64,000 nucleotides of DNA from an uncultured Sphingomonas sp. (GCF_913777625.1 NZ_CAJYTI010000026.1:1-64000), one strand, 5' to 3'. Shown: positions 1 through 11,144, counted from the first letter of the stretch. Notes: a model not told the origin generated them from the letters alone. Made by a program: numbers and translations.

Positions 1-913
1 CTGCACTGTCCTTGTCGTTCAGGCCCGGCACCGCCCAGTTGCGCGACAGCATCACCGCCGCGACGCGGTCCTTCAGCGTCACCGTCTTCGCCGCGGGCAG
101 CGTGACCACCGGCGCGACCGGCAATTGGCTCTTGGGGCCCGGCTTGATAGCACCGAAATACTTTTCGACCAACGGCTTGGCGGTCGCGGCATCGATATCG
201 CCCGACAGCACCAGCACCGCATTGTTCGGGCCGTAGTGGCTGCGGAACCAGTTCTTCACCGTCTCCAGGCTGGCGGCGTCGAGGTCCGCCATCGAACCGA
301 TCGTGTCGTGGCCGTATGGATGCGTCGTCGGGAACAGCCCCTCGGTCACCGCATAATCGAGCAGGCCATAGGGGCGGTTGTCGCCCTGGCGCTTTTCGTT
401 CTGGACGACGCCGCGCTGCTCGTCGAGCACGCCTTGCGTGATCGCCGGGGTGAGCCAGCCCATCCGGTCGCTTTCGAGGAACAGCGCACGTTCGAGCGCC
501 GGCTTGGGCACCGTCTCGAAATAATTGGTGCGATCGAAATAGGTGGTGCCGTTGAGGTCGGTTGCGCCGACCTGCTTCAGCGGCTCGAAGAAGTCGCCCG
601 GCGCGTTCTGCGAGCCGTTGAACATCAGATGCTCGAACAGATGCGCGAACCCGGTCTTGCCGGCAGGCTCGTGCTTCGAGCCGACATCGTACCAGACCGA
701 CAGCGCGACGACCGGCGCCTTGCGATCGGTATGGACGATCACCCGCAGGCCGTTCGAAAGGGTGAACTGCTCATAGGGCAGCTTGACCTGATCGACGAGC
801 GTGGCGAGCGGCGCCCGCGCGGTGGCGGCGGGCGCCTGCTGGGCGAAGGCGGGCAGGGCAGGCGCGGCCAGCGCGACGAGCGCGGTCGTGCAGAGCAAAC
901 GAATGGACGGCAT
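1..913 (-). CDS. M16 family zinc peptidase with signal peptide (runs off left edge)
   Basis: Minus-strand translation from ATG at 913: MPSIRLLCTTALVALAAPALPAFAQQ...LSNGLRVIVHTDRKAPVVALSVWYDVGSKHEPAGKTGFAHLFEHLMFNGSQ; HxxEH motif of the M16 family. Not in the ORF track because it crosses the edge. Confidence 0.9.
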   Translation of the reverse strand, partial: MPSIRLLCTTALVALAAPALPAFAQQAPAATARAPLATLVDQVKLPYEQFTLSNGLRVIVHTDRKAPVVALSVWYDVGSKHEPAGKTGFAHLFEHLMFNGSQNAPGDFFEPLKQVGATDLNGTTYFDRTNYFETVPKPALERALFLESDRMGWLTPAITQGVLDEQRGVVQNEKRQGDNRPYGLLDYAVTEGLFPTTHPYGHDTIGSMADLDAASLETVKNWFRSHYGPNNAVLVLSGDIDAATAKPLVEKYFGAIKPGPKSQLPVAPVVTLPAAKTVTLKDRVAAVMLSRNWAVPGLNDKDSA

Positions 914-1071
914 CGAGAACGGATCCCCCGGACTAGTGACGCGGTATACCATAGCCGCGCGCGCCGGTCCGGCAAGCGGTGCCAAAGCCCTTGCCCCGGG
1001 CGCGCGGCGAATGGTAGCGCTACCGGAAGGCGGCATCGACTGCATCGACACAGAAAAGAGAGGATAGGCTG

Positions 1072-2199
1072 TTGCGTCTTTCGCTGGAATTTTCGACGGC
1101 TGTGGCCGCGCTGGCGCTGCTTGCGGGCTGTTCCACCGGTGGCCCCGCCAAGAACGAGACCGCCTCGAATGCGGCGGCGCAGGCCGATGCCGGCGGCGAC
1201 GCCCGCAGCCCGGACGGCAAGCGCTATCTCGCCCAGCCGCTGGTCAAGGACCTGTTCTTCGCCGATCCGTCCGCGCACGTGTTCGACGGCAAGATCTATG
1301 TCTATCCCAGCCACGACGTCGACATGGGCATCCCCGACGACGATCTCGGCAGCCAATATGCGATGCACGACTATCAGGTGCTCAGCATGGATCGCCCCGG
1401 CGGGCCGGTGACGGTGCACCGGGTCGCGCTCGACCTGAAGCAGGTGCCCTGGGCGTCCGAAAAGGCCTGGGCGCCGGACGCGGCGTTCAAGAACGGCACC
1501 TATTATCTCTATTTCCCGGCCAAGGATAAGCAGGGCGTGTTCCGCATCGGCGTCGCCACGTCCACGTCGCCGGTCGGTCCGTTCAAGGCCGAGCCGCAGC
1601 CGATCCAGGGCAGCTATTCGATGGACCCGGCGGTCTTCACCGACGACGACGGGCAGAGCTATCTCTATCTCGGCGGCATCTGGGGCGGCCAGCTCCAGCG
1701 CTGGGCGACCGGCAAATACGATCCCAAGGCCGGCGATACCGATCTCAAGAAGGACGACCAGCCCGCGCTCACCGGCAAGGTCGCGCGTCTGGGGCCGGAC
1801 ATGAAGAGCCTCGCCGAGCCGCTCCGCGACGCGGTAATCCTCGACGAAAAGGGCAAGCCGATCCTCGGCGGCGACCATGATCGCCGCTTCTTCGAGGCGG
1901 CCTGGATGTTCAAGCGCGACGGCAAATATTATTACATGTACTCGACCGGCGACACGCACTTCCTCGCCTATGCCATCGGCAAGAGCCCCTATGGCCCGTT
2001 CACCTATACCGGGCGGATCCTCGAGCCGGTGCAGGGCTGGACCAGCCATGGCTCGGTGTTCGCATTCCAGGGCAAATGGTATCTGGCGTACCACGACACC
2101 CAGCTGACGAATAAGAACCACCTCCGCTCGGCCAAGATCACCGAACTGACCTTCCGCCCCGACGGGACGATCGTCACGCTCAAGCCGTTCAAGGACTGA
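1072..2199 (+). CDS. Glycoside hydrolase family 43 protein (lipoprotein signal)
   Basis: TTG start; LLAGCS lipobox; FFADPSAHVFDGKIYVYPSHD and SMDPAVFTDDDGQSYLYLGG match GH43 beta-propeller blades. Confidence 0.85.
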   Translation: MRLSLEFSTAVAALALLAGCSTGGPAKNETASNAAAQADAGGDARSPDGKRYLAQPLVKDLFFADPSAHVFDGKIYVYPSHDVDMGIPDDDLGSQYAMHDYQVLSMDRPGGPVTVHRVALDLKQVPWASEKAWAPDAAFKNGTYYLYFPAKDKQGVFRIGVATSTSPVGPFKAEPQPIQGSYSMDPAVFTDDDGQSYLYLGGIWGGQLQRWATGKYDPKAGDTDLKKDDQPALTGKVARLGPDMKSLAEPLRDAVILDEKGKPILGGDHDRRFFEAAWMFKRDGKYYYMYSTGDTHFLAYAIGKSPYGPFTYTGRILEPVQGWTSHGSVFAFQGKWYLAYHDTQLTNKNHLRSAKITELTFRPDGTIVTLKPFKD

Positions 2200-2281
2200 C
2201 GAGAGCGCCGCGCGGTCTGCGGGACAGCCCGTGGTCGCGCGGCATCTTCCACCGGCCGCGCTTTGGCGCTAGCACCCGGCG

Positions 2282-2929
2282 ATGGATACCCCCAAGCTCG
2301 CCATCCCCCGTTCGCTGTTCGTCTATGCCATTCTCTATGGCGGCATGGTCTGCATGGCGGGCGTGCTGGGGGTGAAGCAGGTGGCGCTCGGGCCGCTCGC
2401 GGTGGAGGCGGGGATCTTCGCCTTCCTGCTGCTCGTCGTGCTGTCGAGCGCGGTCGCCGAGCTGCACGGCCAGGCGATCGCCACCGGACTGGTGCGGCTG
2501 GGCTTCGTGCCGCTGCTGATGTCCGCCGCGCTGATCCAGCTGGTGCTGATCCTGCCGACCGATCCGGGCATGTACCCGCCGGCCGTCGCCGCCTTCCCGA
2601 TCGTGGTGGGGCAGGGGATGCGGATGATGCTGGCGGGGTTCATCTCCTACGGCACGTCGCAGACGCTCAACGTGTTCATCTTCAACAAGCTGCGCGGCCA
2701 GGCAGGCACCGGCGGGCTGGTCTGGTTCCGCGGCATGGTGGCGAGCGTGGTGTCGCAGATCGTCGACACCGTGCTGTTCATCAGCATCTCCTTCCTCGGC
2801 GAGCGGCCGATCCTCGAGCTGATGGCGGGGCAGATGCTCACCAAGGTGGTGCTGTCGATCGTGCTCGTGCCGTTCCTGATCACCGGCGCGGTGGCGCTGG
2901 GGCGCGCTCTCGATGGACGTAGGGCGTAA
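2282..2929 (+). CDS. VUT family / queuosine precursor transporter-like membrane protein
   Basis: Polytopic protein resembling the YhhQ/VUT family ([46 protein letters not shown]). Confidence 0.75.
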   Translation: MDTPKLAIPRSLFVYAILYGGMVCMAGVLGVKQVALGPLAVEAGIFAFLLLVVLSSAVAELHGQAIATGLVRLGFVPLLMSAALIQLVLILPTDPGMYPPAVAAFPIVVGQGMRMMLAGFISYGTSQTLNVFIFNKLRGQAGTGGLVWFRGMVASVVSQIVDTVLFISISFLGERPILELMAGQMLTKVVLSIVLVPFLITGAVALGRALDGRRA

Positions 2930-2949
2930 GCGGCACTAAAGGGCCGCGC

Positions 2950-3849
2950 ATGACCGACCACGCTCCCCATCCCGCGCTGCTCGCCAAGGCCGAAACTCTC
3001 ACCGAGGCGCTGCCCTATCTGCAGCGCTATGCCGGCGCCACCTTCGTCGTGAAATATGGCGGCCACGCCATGGGCGACCCCGAGCTGGCGCGCGATTTCG
3101 CCGAGGACGTGGTGCTGCTGAAGGCGGTGGGGATCAACCCGATCGTCGTCCATGGCGGCGGCCCGCAGATCGGCCGGATGCTCAAGCGGCTCGGCGTCGA
3201 GTCCACGTTCGTGGGTGGCCTGCGCGTCACCGACAAGGCGACCGCCGAGATCGCCGAGATGGTCCTGGCCGGCTCGATCAACAAGGAAATCGTCGCCTGG
3301 ATCGCGGCGGCCGGCGGCAAGGCGGTGGGCATCTCGGGCAAGGATGCGGGCCTGGTCCGCGCCGAGAAGGTGCAGCGCAGCGAGGCCGATCTGCTCCAGG
3401 GGATCGAGCGGCATGTCGACCTCGGCTTCGTCGGCGAGCCGGTGGCGGTCGATATTTCCATCCTCCAGTCGCTGGCGGCCTCGGGCTTCATCCCCGTGGT
3501 CTCGCCGATCGCGCTGGGCGCGGACGGGCATACCTACAACATCAACGCCGATACCATGGCCGGCGCGATCGCCGGGGCGTGCGGCGCCAAGCGCTTCTTC
3601 CTGCTCACCGACGTGCCGGGCGTGCTCAGCAAGTCGGGCGACCTGCTCACCGATCTCGACGCGGCGCGCGTGCAGGCGCTGAAGGACGACGGCACGATCT
3701 CCGGCGGCATGATCCCCAAGGTGGAGACCTGCGTGAACGCGGTCGCGGCCGGCGTCGACGCGGCGGTGATCCTCGACGGGCGGATCCCGCACGGCATGCT
3801 GCTGGAAATCTTTACCCGCCAGGGCGTAGGCACGCTCGTCCATAGCTGA
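2950..3849 (+). CDS. argB: Acetylglutamate kinase
   Basis: [42 protein letters not shown] signatures. Confidence 0.97.
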   Translation: MTDHAPHPALLAKAETLTEALPYLQRYAGATFVVKYGGHAMGDPELARDFAEDVVLLKAVGINPIVVHGGGPQIGRMLKRLGVESTFVGGLRVTDKATAEIAEMVLAGSINKEIVAWIAAAGGKAVGISGKDAGLVRAEKVQRSEADLLQGIERHVDLGFVGEPVAVDISILQSLAASGFIPVVSPIALGADGHTYNINADTMAGAIAGACGAKRFFLLTDVPGVLSKSGDLLTDLDAARVQALKDDGTISGGMIPKVETCVNAVAAGVDAAVILDGRIPHGMLLEIFTRQGVGTLVHS

Positions 3850-3918
3850 GCCATCGGCGGATTGTCCGCCGAGCGATCCATCCTATATCGCACCTGAAAC
3901 GGTGTCGCGGAGAGTGAA

Positions 3919-4233
3919 TTGACCCAGATTGGCCTGATGTTGCTGCAGATCGTGCAGGTAGTGCTGACCGTCGTCTGGTGGATTATCGTGGTCCAGGCGG
4001 TGCTCTCCTGGCTGATCGCGTTCAACGTCATCAACACCCACAGCGATTTCGTCCGCTCGGTGTGGACCGCGCTGCAGCGGATGACCGAGCCGCTCTACCG
4101 CCCGATCCGGCGCATCCTGCCCGATTTCGGCGCGCTCGACATCTCGCCGATGATCGTGCTGCTGATCCTCTACATTCTGATGAACATCGTGATCCCGCGC
4201 ATCTACGTGATGGTCGCCGGCGCCGGGGTGTAA
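3919..4233 (+). CDS. YggT family membrane protein
   Basis: Two hydrophobic segments, EPLYRPIRRILPDFGALDISPMIVLLILYIL typical of YggT; TTG start. Confidence 0.9.
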   Translation: MTQIGLMLLQIVQVVLTVVWWIIVVQAVLSWLIAFNVINTHSDFVRSVWTALQRMTEPLYRPIRRILPDFGALDISPMIVLLILYILMNIVIPRIYVMVAGAGV

Positions 4234-4542
4234 GTGCCTGCCTGGCGGCCCAGCGCCACGGGAATCGAGATTGCCGTGCGCGTGACGCCCCGGGCGTCGC
4301 GCGACGTGCTGGCGGCGGGCACGCAGGAGCATTTCGCCGCCCGCCTCGCCGCCCCGCCGGTGGAGGGCGCCGCCAATGCCGCGCTGGTGCCGCTGGTCGC
4401 CAAGACCTTCGGCGTGGCCAAGCGCGACGTGACGCTGATCGCGGGCGAGACCGCGCGGCTCAAGCGACTTTCGATCGCCGGAGACGGTGCGGCGCTGGAA
4501 CAAATCGCCCGCAGCCTCTATGGCGAGGGGCATGACGGCTGA
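4234..4542 (+). CDS. DUF167 family protein
   Basis: [12 protein letters not shown]...[40 protein letters not shown] start. Confidence 0.85.
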   Translation: MPAWRPSATGIEIAVRVTPRASRDVLAAGTQEHFAARLAAPPVEGAANAALVPLVAKTFGVAKRDVTLIAGETARLKRLSIAGDGAALEQIARSLYGEGHDG

Positions 4543-5407
4543 GATCATCGACGGCAAGGCATTTGCCGCGGGCCTGCGCGCCCGCATCGCATCCCTGGTT
4601 CCTGCATTCGAAGCGGCGGCGGGGCGCGTGCCCGGCCTCGCCGTGGTGCTGGTGGGCGAGGACCCCGCCTCCGCCGTCTATGTCCGCTCCAAGGGCAAGC
4701 AGACCCGCGAGGCCGGCATGGCGAGCTTCGAGCACAAGCTGCCCGCCGACACCACGCAGGCGGACCTGCTCGCGCTGGTCGACCGGCTCAATGCCGATGC
4801 CAGCGTCGACGGCATCCTCGTCCAGCTGCCGCTGCCCAGGCATATCGACGAGCAGGAAGTGCTGCTGCGCATCCATCCCGACAAGGACGTCGACGGCTTT
4901 CACCCGGTGAACGCCGGCCGCCTCGCCACCGGGCTGGACGGCTTCGTGCCCTGCACCCCGCTCGGTTGCCTGATGCTGCTCCAGGACAAGCTCGGCAGCC
5001 TGTCCGGCCTCGACGCGGTGGTGATCGGCCGTTCGAACATCGTCGGCAAGCCGATGGCGGCGCTGCTCACCAAGGCGAGCGCGACCGTGACGGTGGCGCA
5101 TTCGCGCACCCGCAACCTGCCGCATTACCTCCGCCACGCCGACATCGTCGTGGCGGCCGTGGGTATTCCGCATTTCGTCAAGGGCGAGTGGCTCAAGCCC
5201 GGCGCGACGGTGATCGACGTCGGCATCAACCGCACCGAGAACGGGCTGGTCGGCGACGTCGACTTCGACAGCGCGGCGAGCGTCGCCGGCGCGATCACCC
5301 CGGTGCCGGGCGGCGTCGGCCCGATGACGATCGCCTGCCTGCTGCGCAACACTTTGGTCGCCGCGCACCGCAATGCCGGGGTGCCGCTCGAGGCAGACGC
5401 GATTTGA
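4532..5407 (+). CDS. folD: Bifunctional methylenetetrahydrofolate dehydrogenase/cyclohydrolase
   Basis: [60 protein letters not shown]. Overlaps the upstream gene by 11 nt. Confidence 0.97.
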   Translation: MTAEIIDGKAFAAGLRARIASLVPAFEAAAGRVPGLAVVLVGEDPASAVYVRSKGKQTREAGMASFEHKLPADTTQADLLALVDRLNADASVDGILVQLPLPRHIDEQEVLLRIHPDKDVDGFHPVNAGRLATGLDGFVPCTPLGCLMLLQDKLGSLSGLDAVVIGRSNIVGKPMAALLTKASATVTVAHSRTRNLPHYLRHADIVVAAVGIPHFVKGEWLKPGATVIDVGINRTENGLVGDVDFDSAASVAGAITPVPGGVGPMTIACLLRNTLVAAHRNAGVPLEADAI

Positions 5408-6027
5408 TCGAGCTCTACGTCTCCTCGCTTGTCACCTTCTTCGTCATCATCGACCCGCCCGGCTGCGCGCCGATCTTTGCGGGGCTGACGGCGGGGACGA
5501 ATTCGGTGCATCGCCGCGCGATGGCGGTGCGGGCGGTGATGGTCGCCTCGATCATCCTGCTCGGCTTCGCGCTGTTCGGCGAGGCGCTGCTCCACGCGCT
5601 GGGGATCAGCCTCAACGCCTTCCGCATCGCCGGCGGCATCATGCTGTTCCTGATCGCGCTGGAAATGGTGTTCGAGAAGCGCACCGAGCGCCGCGAGGAC
5701 CGCGCCGAAAAGGTGAAGGCCGAGGATCCGGTCGACATCTCGATCTTCCCGATGGCGATGCCGATGATCGCCGGGCCGGGATCGATCGCCTCGGTGATGC
5801 TGCTGATGTCTAAGAGCAACGGCATCGAGCAATCGGCGACCGTGCTGGCGGCGATGTTCTCGATCCTGCTGCTCACCCTCGTTGCGCTGCTCGCGGCCGG
5901 CCCGATCATGCGGATCGTGGGGGCGAAGATCGAGGCGGTGGTTTCGCGCCTGCTCGGCGTGCTGCTCGCGGCGCTGGCGGTGCAGTTCGTGATCGACGGC
6001 ATCCGCGCCGCGCTGGCGGCGGGGTAA
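5404..6027 (+). CDS. MarC family membrane protein
   Basis: [51 protein letters not shown] start overlaps the folD stop (TTGA). Confidence 0.85.
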   Translation: MIELYVSSLVTFFVIIDPPGCAPIFAGLTAGTNSVHRRAMAVRAVMVASIILLGFALFGEALLHALGISLNAFRIAGGIMLFLIALEMVFEKRTERREDRAEKVKAEDPVDISIFPMAMPMIAGPGSIASVMLLMSKSNGIEQSATVLAAMFSILLLTLVALLAAGPIMRIVGAKIEAVVSRLLGVLLAALAVQFVIDGIRAALAAG

Positions 6028-6067
6028 GATCCGCTAGCGCGGTGAACACCCCTCACGCTGCCTCAAG

Positions 6068-6164
6068 CGTCACCCCGGCGAAGGCCGGGGTCCATTGGGG
6101 TCTCGTTATCCGCACGTGCTGATACGGAGCGGCGAATGGATCCCGGCTTCCGCCGGGATGACGG
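6068..6164. repeat. Intergenic inverted repeat, family A copy 1
   Basis: CGTCACCCCGGCGAAGGCCGGGGTC ... GGATCCCGGCTTCCGCCGGGATGACGG; arms mutually and self complementary. Confidence 0.8.
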
Positions 6165-6330
6165 CAAAGGGCGTGAGCGCGCACCTTGGCGTACGCGTCG
6201 TACCCGCTGCCATCCAGCGGCGGGATTCGGCGCGCATCCCGGATGGTTGCGCCCCAACCCTGCGCATGGTAGCGCCCGCGGCTTGAATGGGACCATTCCG
6301 CGTCCCTATTTTCAGGCTTTTCGGGAACCC

Positions 6331-6669
6331 ATGTTCGCCACTCCAGCATATGCACAGGCCGCAGGCGCGGCTGGCCAGGGTAGCACCCTCGCCGGGATCG
6401 TATCGGTTGCACCGCTCGTCCTGATCTTCGTCGTCTTCTACTTCCTGATGATCCGCCCGCAGCAGAAGCGCATGAAGACGCTGCAGGATTCGCTGAAGGC
6501 GGTGAAGAAGAACGACACCGTCGTCACCGCCGGCGGCCTGATCGGCAAGGTGAGCAAGGTCGACGAGACCGAGGTCGAGATCGAGCTCGCGCCGAACGTG
6601 AAGGTCCGCGCGGTCAAGTCGACGCTCGCCGAAGTGCGCCCGCACGGCGCCAAGCCCGCGAACGACTGA
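6331..6669 (+). CDS. yajC: Preprotein translocase subunit YajC
   Basis: PLVLIFVVFYFLMIRPQQKRMKTLQDSLKAVKKNDTVVTAGGLIGKV; upstream of secDF. Confidence 0.95.
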   Translation: MFATPAYAQAAGAAGQGSTLAGIVSVAPLVLIFVVFYFLMIRPQQKRMKTLQDSLKAVKKNDTVVTAGGLIGKVSKVDETEVEIELAPNVKVRAVKSTLAEVRPHGAKPAND

Positions 6670-8255
6670 TGCTGGATTTCCCGCGCTGGAAGGTCTGGTC
6701 GATCTCGCTCGGCCTCGCCATCATGGTCCTGCTCGCCGTGCCGAGCTTCGTGCCGGAGAACATCCGCAACACCTGGCCCAGCTGGGTGCCGAAGTTCGCC
6801 GTCAACAAGGGCCTCGACCTTGCCGGCGGCTCGTCGCTGCTGCTCGAGGGCGATGTCAGCGACGTGCAGCAGAGCAAGCTCGAGCAGATGCGCGAGCAGG
6901 TGCGCATGGCGATGCGCCGCGATCCGCGCGTGGAAATCGGCGACGTCTCGATCGCGGGCGGCAAGCTCAGCTTCATGGTCCGCGATCCCGGCAAGGTGGA
7001 CGCGGCGCGCGAGAAGCTGTTGCCGATGACCAACGGCGTCGGCACTACCGGCCAGCGCGACTGGGAAATCCAGGTCGTCGATTCGACCCGCTTCGTGCTC
7101 ACCCCCACCCAGGCGGGGCTGAACCAGCAGATCGAAACCGCGATGGGCGATGCCCGCGAAGTGGTCGACAAGCGCATCAACGCGCTCGGCACCCGCGAGC
7201 CGACCGTGATCCGCGAAGGCACCAACCGCATCGTCGTCCAGGTGCCGGGCCTGCAGGATCCCAGCCAGCTCAAGGAACTGCTCGGCAAGACCGCCAAGCT
7301 CGAGTTCAAGCTGGTCGACACCACCGTCACGCCGCAGCAGATCGCCAGCGGCGACATTCCCGTCACCTCGCAGGTGCTGCAGTACGAGAATGGCGCGCCG
7401 ATCGTGGTCAATCGCACCGCGATGATCACCGGCGACATGCTGGTCGACGCCAAGCAGAGCTATGACGAGCAGGGCCGTCCCGACGTGACGATCCAGCTCG
7501 ACGGCGCCGGCGCCAAGCGCTTCGCCCGGGTGACCCAGGAAAATACCGGCAAGCCGTTCGCGATCATCGTCGACAACAAGGTGATCTCGGCGCCGAACAT
7601 CAACACGCCGATCCTTGGCGGCAGCGCCTCGATATCGGGTGGCTTCACCGTCGACAGCGCCAACCAGCTGGCGGTCGCGCTGCGCTCGGGCAAGCTGCCG
7701 ATCAACCTCAAGGTCATCCAGGAATCGACCGTCAGCCCCGAACTGGGCGCCGATTCCATTCGCGCCGGCGTCACCGCGTCGATCATCGCGATCGTGGCGG
7801 TGGTGGCGTTCATGGTGCTCACCTATGGCCGCTTCGGCGTCTATGCGAACATCGCGGTGGTCATCAACGTGCTGATCATCCTGGCGCTGATGGGCCTGAT
7901 CAGCGCGACGCTGACGCTGCCCGGCATCGCCGGATTCGTGCTGACCATCGGTACCGCGGTCGACGCCAACGTGCTGATCAACGAGCGCATCCGCGAGGAA
8001 CGCCGCCGCGGCCGCAGCGTGATGCAGGCGGTGGAGCTGGGCTACAAGGAAGCCAGCCGCACCATCTTCGAAGCCAACGTCACCCACGCGATCGCCGGCC
8101 TGATCATGCTCGTGCTCGGCTCGGGCCCGATCCGCGGCTTCGCGGTGGTGCTGCTGTTCGGTATCGCCAGCTCCGTCTTCACCGCCGTGGTGTTCACGCG
8201 CATGCTCGTCACGCTCTGGTTGCGCAAGAAGCGCCCGAGCGAGATCCACATTTAA
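6669..8255 (+). CDS. secD: Protein translocase subunit SecD
   Basis: GLDLAGGSSLLLEG, GTREPTVIREGTNRIVVQVPG, VGTAVDANVLINERIREE-like segment GTAVDANVLINERIREE. Confidence 0.97.
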   Translation: MLDFPRWKVWSISLGLAIMVLLAVPSFVPENIRNTWPSWVPKFAVNKGLDLAGGSSLLLEGDVSDVQQSKLEQMREQVRMAMRRDPRVEIGDVSIAGGKLSFMVRDPGKVDAAREKLLPMTNGVGTTGQRDWEIQVVDSTRFVLTPTQAGLNQQIETAMGDAREVVDKRINALGTREPTVIREGTNRIVVQVPGLQDPSQLKELLGKTAKLEFKLVDTTVTPQQIASGDIPVTSQVLQYENGAPIVVNRTAMITGDMLVDAKQSYDEQGRPDVTIQLDGAGAKRFARVTQENTGKPFAIIVDNKVISAPNINTPILGGSASISGGFTVDSANQLAVALRSGKLPINLKVIQESTVSPELGADSIRAGVTASIIAIVAVVAFMVLTYGRFGVYANIAVVINVLIILALMGLISATLTLPGIAGFVLTIGTAVDANVLINERIREERRRGRSVMQAVELGYKEASRTIFEANVTHAIAGLIMLVLGSGPIRGFAVVLLFGIASSVFTAVVFTRMLVTLWLRKKRPSEIHI

Positions 8256-8267
8256 GGAAGCGCCGAC

Positions 8268-9236
8268 ATGCGGCTCCTCAAGATCGTTCCCGACAACACC
8301 AATATCGGCTTCGTCCGCGTCCGGTTCATCGCCTTCGCGATCACCGCGCTGCTGACGATCGCCGCGATCGGTCTGGTCGCGGCGCACGGCCTCAACTTCG
8401 GCGTCGACTTTGTCGGCGGCGTGTCGATCGAAGAGAAGTTCACCACGGTGCCCCCCACCGACGAACTGCGCTCGACGATCACCGCGCTCGGCTATGGCGA
8501 ATCGACCATCCAGGGCACGGGCAAGAACACCGTGACCATCCGCCTGCCGGTGCCGCATTCGAACGACCCGGCGGCCACCAACACCATGGTGGAAAAGGTG
8601 AAGGGCGCGCTGGCGGCCAAGTTCCCGGGTGCGACCTTCTCCACCTATTCCACCGTCTCGGGCAAGGTATCGGGCGAGCTGATCCGTAACGGCGTGCTCG
8701 CCGTGCTGCTCGCGATCATCGGCATCGCGATCTTCTCGTGGCTGCGCTACGAATGGCAGTTCGGCGTCTCCACGGCCGTCGCCATCCTCCACGACGTGCT
8801 GATGACGCTGGGCTTCTTCGCGGTGACCGGCATGGTGTTCGACCTGAACATCGTAGCAGCCGTGCTGACGATCATCGGCTATTCGATCAACGACAAGATG
8901 GTGATCGACGACCGCATCCGCGAGAACATGCGCAAGTACCGCAAGATGGGGATGAGCGAGCTGATCGACCTGTCGGTCAACGAGACGCTGCCGCGTACCG
9001 TGATGACCTCGCTCACCATCCTGATCGCGCTCGCCTCGCTGCTGGTGTTCGGCGGCGAAGTGCTGCGCGGCTTCACCGCGGCGATGATGCTCGGCATCGT
9101 CGTCGGTACCTATTCGTCGATCTACGTCTCGTCCTCGCTGCTGATCACGCTGGGCCTCAAGCCGGGCGTGAAGCCGGAAAAGGCGGACTCGATCGCGAAC
9201 AATGCCGAGCGCGTGGGTCCGCGCGAGCGCCCTTAA
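8268..9236 (+). CDS. secF: Protein translocase subunit SecF
   Basis: GLNFGVDFVGGVSIE, TIIGYSINDKMVIDDRIREN, NETLPRTVMTSLTILIALASLLVFGG. Confidence 0.97.
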   Translation: MRLLKIVPDNTNIGFVRVRFIAFAITALLTIAAIGLVAAHGLNFGVDFVGGVSIEEKFTTVPPTDELRSTITALGYGESTIQGTGKNTVTIRLPVPHSNDPAATNTMVEKVKGALAAKFPGATFSTYSTVSGKVSGELIRNGVLAVLLAIIGIAIFSWLRYEWQFGVSTAVAILHDVLMTLGFFAVTGMVFDLNIVAAVLTIIGYSINDKMVIDDRIRENMRKYRKMGMSELIDLSVNETLPRTVMTSLTILIALASLLVFGGEVLRGFTAAMMLGIVVGTYSSIYVSSSLLITLGLKPGVKPEKADSIANNAERVGPRERP

Positions 9237-9237
9237 G

Positions 9238-9609
9238 ATGAAGATCGAACGGCGCAGCGCCGAGGGGCCGCTGATCTCCGGATTTTCCGGCGGCGGCTTC
9301 CGCGTCGACGAGAATGTCTATCACGGCCTGATCATCACGCCGCAGCGTGCCGATGGCTGGTCGCCGCCCTCGGTCGCCGCGCTGACCGAGGCGGACCTGG
9401 CGCCGGCCCTGGCGCTGGATCCGCAGCCGGAATTCCTGCTGCTCGGCACCGGCGCGACGCTGGTGCGGCCGCCACTTGCGCTGGTGAAGGCGCTCGAGAA
9501 GCGCGGCATCGGCATCGAGGCGATGGACAGCCGCGCGGCGGCACGCGCCTGGGGCGTGCTCCGCGCCGAGCTGCGCTGGGTCGCCGGCGCGCTCTACCCG
9601 TTAAGCTGA
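9238..9609 (+). CDS. Mth938-like domain protein (DUF498)
   Basis: GGGFRVDENVYHGLIITPQRADGW, PEFLLLGTGATLVRPP, GIGIEAMDSRAAARAWGVLRAE. Confidence 0.8.
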   Translation: MKIERRSAEGPLISGFSGGGFRVDENVYHGLIITPQRADGWSPPSVAALTEADLAPALALDPQPEFLLLGTGATLVRPPLALVKALEKRGIGIEAMDSRAAARAWGVLRAELRWVAGALYPLS

Positions 9610-9647
9610 GCCTCGCCACCTCTTAGCCGTCACCCCGCCCCCTAAGC

Positions 9648-9735
9648 CGTCACCCCAGCGAACGCTGGGGTCTCTCATGGCTGGGCGATACCGAACAGCG
9701 CATCTGCGGGAGATGCCAGCGTTTGCTGGCATGAC
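9648..9735. repeat. Intergenic inverted repeat, family A copy 2
   Basis: CGTCACCCCAGCGAACGCTGGGGTCTC ... AGATGCCAGCGTTTGCTGGCATGACG. Confidence 0.75.
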
Positions 9736-9758
9736 GGGATGGGGGCGTCGATCCTCCC

Positions 9759-10970
9759 TCAAACCGAGGCTGTTCTATCGACCCCGAACAGCGCGGGCAG
9801 CGTCTGTGTGAGCCAGCCGAGCGCGCCTTCCCACCGGTCCGGATCGACCGGCCGCGCGATCCGCGCGAGCACATCGGCCTGCGGGCCGGTCGCATCGAAC
9901 GCGTCGTTGAGCAGGCACTGAGCGAACCAGAGCTGCGCATCCCCGGCCGCCGGGGCGCGGGCGGTACCCGCGGTGACGGCATCGAGGAACGCCGGCAGCT
10001 CGGCATAGGCGTTGAGCCAGCCGCCGGTCGCAAAGCGGGTCTGGCGGAGCATCGGGACGCCGAAAAAGGCGGCCAGCGCGAAGGTCTTCGAATCGCCGAG
10101 CAGCATGCCGTCGGCATGGCGCGCGATCGCCAGCGTCGCCGGATGCGCGCCGATGCCCGGCGGCAGCAGCACCGCATTGGGGCAGGCGGCGATCGTGCCC
10201 AGCAGCGCATCGGCATCGACATGCAGGTCGTTGAGCGGATGGTTGGTCACCGCCAGCGTGGCGCGGTCCCCCACCTGCTCGGAAACCGCGCGGACCAGCG
10301 CCGAATTGGGCTTCGGCCCCACCCGGTGCATCGCCAGGAAATTGTCCTCGGTCTCGCATTCCAGCGGCAGCAGCAGCACCGGGCGGTCCTGCGGGATGCC
10401 GAGCCGGTCGAACAGCGCCGCGCGCTCGCCGGACGGCGGGGCGAGGCGCTGCTGGAGCCGGTCCCAGGCGGGGGCGATCAGTGCGCGCAGCCGGTCCTGC
10501 TGGTCCGGATCGAGCGCGGCCGGCAGGCCGTAATCGTGGGGCCGCTCGGCCAGCAGGATCCAGCGGGGCGGCGGCGCGAAGGGCTCGAACCGCCCCTCCA
10601 TCAGCAGCCGCACGATGCCGGGGAAGCGGGCGGCGGTTGCGTAATCGGCGGTGCGGCACAGCACGACATCGGGTGCGAGGCTGTGGACGAAGCCGATCAG
10701 CCCCTCGGCATCCTCGGGCACGGTGCGGGTGCTCGGATGATCGGGGCCGTCCATGAGGTACCAGCGCACGTGCGGCAGGTCGGTGCAGCGCGCCAGCTCC
10801 TCGGGCCCGAGCCCGGTGCCGCACCAGGGCGCGGGCGCGAGGACGTGAACCTCGTGGCCCTCCTCGGCGAGGCGGCGGAGCAGCGGCTCGACGATCTGGA
10901 CGAACCACCAGTTCGTCACCATCGGCAGGTAGAACAGCACCCGCTGCGGTCGGTCGAGGGAAAGCGGCAA
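9759..10970 (-). CDS. Hypothetical protein, possibly GT-B-like glycosyltransferase
   Basis: MPLSLDRPQRVLFYLPMVTNWWFVQIVEPLLRRLAEEGHEVHVLAPAP; long uninterrupted ORF; weak similarity to glycosyltransferase N-terminal Rossmann pattern. Confidence 0.55.
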   Translation of the reverse strand: MPLSLDRPQRVLFYLPMVTNWWFVQIVEPLLRRLAEEGHEVHVLAPAPWCGTGLGPEELARCTDLPHVRWYLMDGPDHPSTRTVPEDAEGLIGFVHSLAPDVVLCRTADYATAARFPGIVRLLMEGRFEPFAPPPRWILLAERPHDYGLPAALDPDQQDRLRALIAPAWDRLQQRLAPPSGERAALFDRLGIPQDRPVLLLPLECETEDNFLAMHRVGPKPNSALVRAVSEQVGDRATLAVTNHPLNDLHVDADALLGTIAACPNAVLLPPGIGAHPATLAIARHADGMLLGDSKTFALAAFFGVPMLRQTRFATGGWLNAYAELPAFLDAVTAGTARAPAAGDAQLWFAQCLLNDAFDATGPQADVLARIARPVDPDRWEGALGWLTQTLPALFGVDRTASV

Positions 10971-11144
10971 GCGAGGCTCCGGGCGACGATGGTCCTTCCC
11001 GGATTATAGGATGGGCGAAGGGGCGGGCGGGGCAGGGCGGCAAGTTTTGCCTAGTGGGAGCGAGCTAGGCCGCGTCTGTTGCGCGAGGTGAACGGCTGAC
11101 ATCGGGTGGTTCGTTGCCGATATCGAGGCGGCAATTCTACCAAG

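Noticed and set aside
6438-8792. 784-aa minus-strand ORF opposite secD/secF
   Set aside because: Shadow ORF of high-GC coding DNA; His/Arg/Asp-rich low-information translation; secD and secF on the plus strand are unambiguous.
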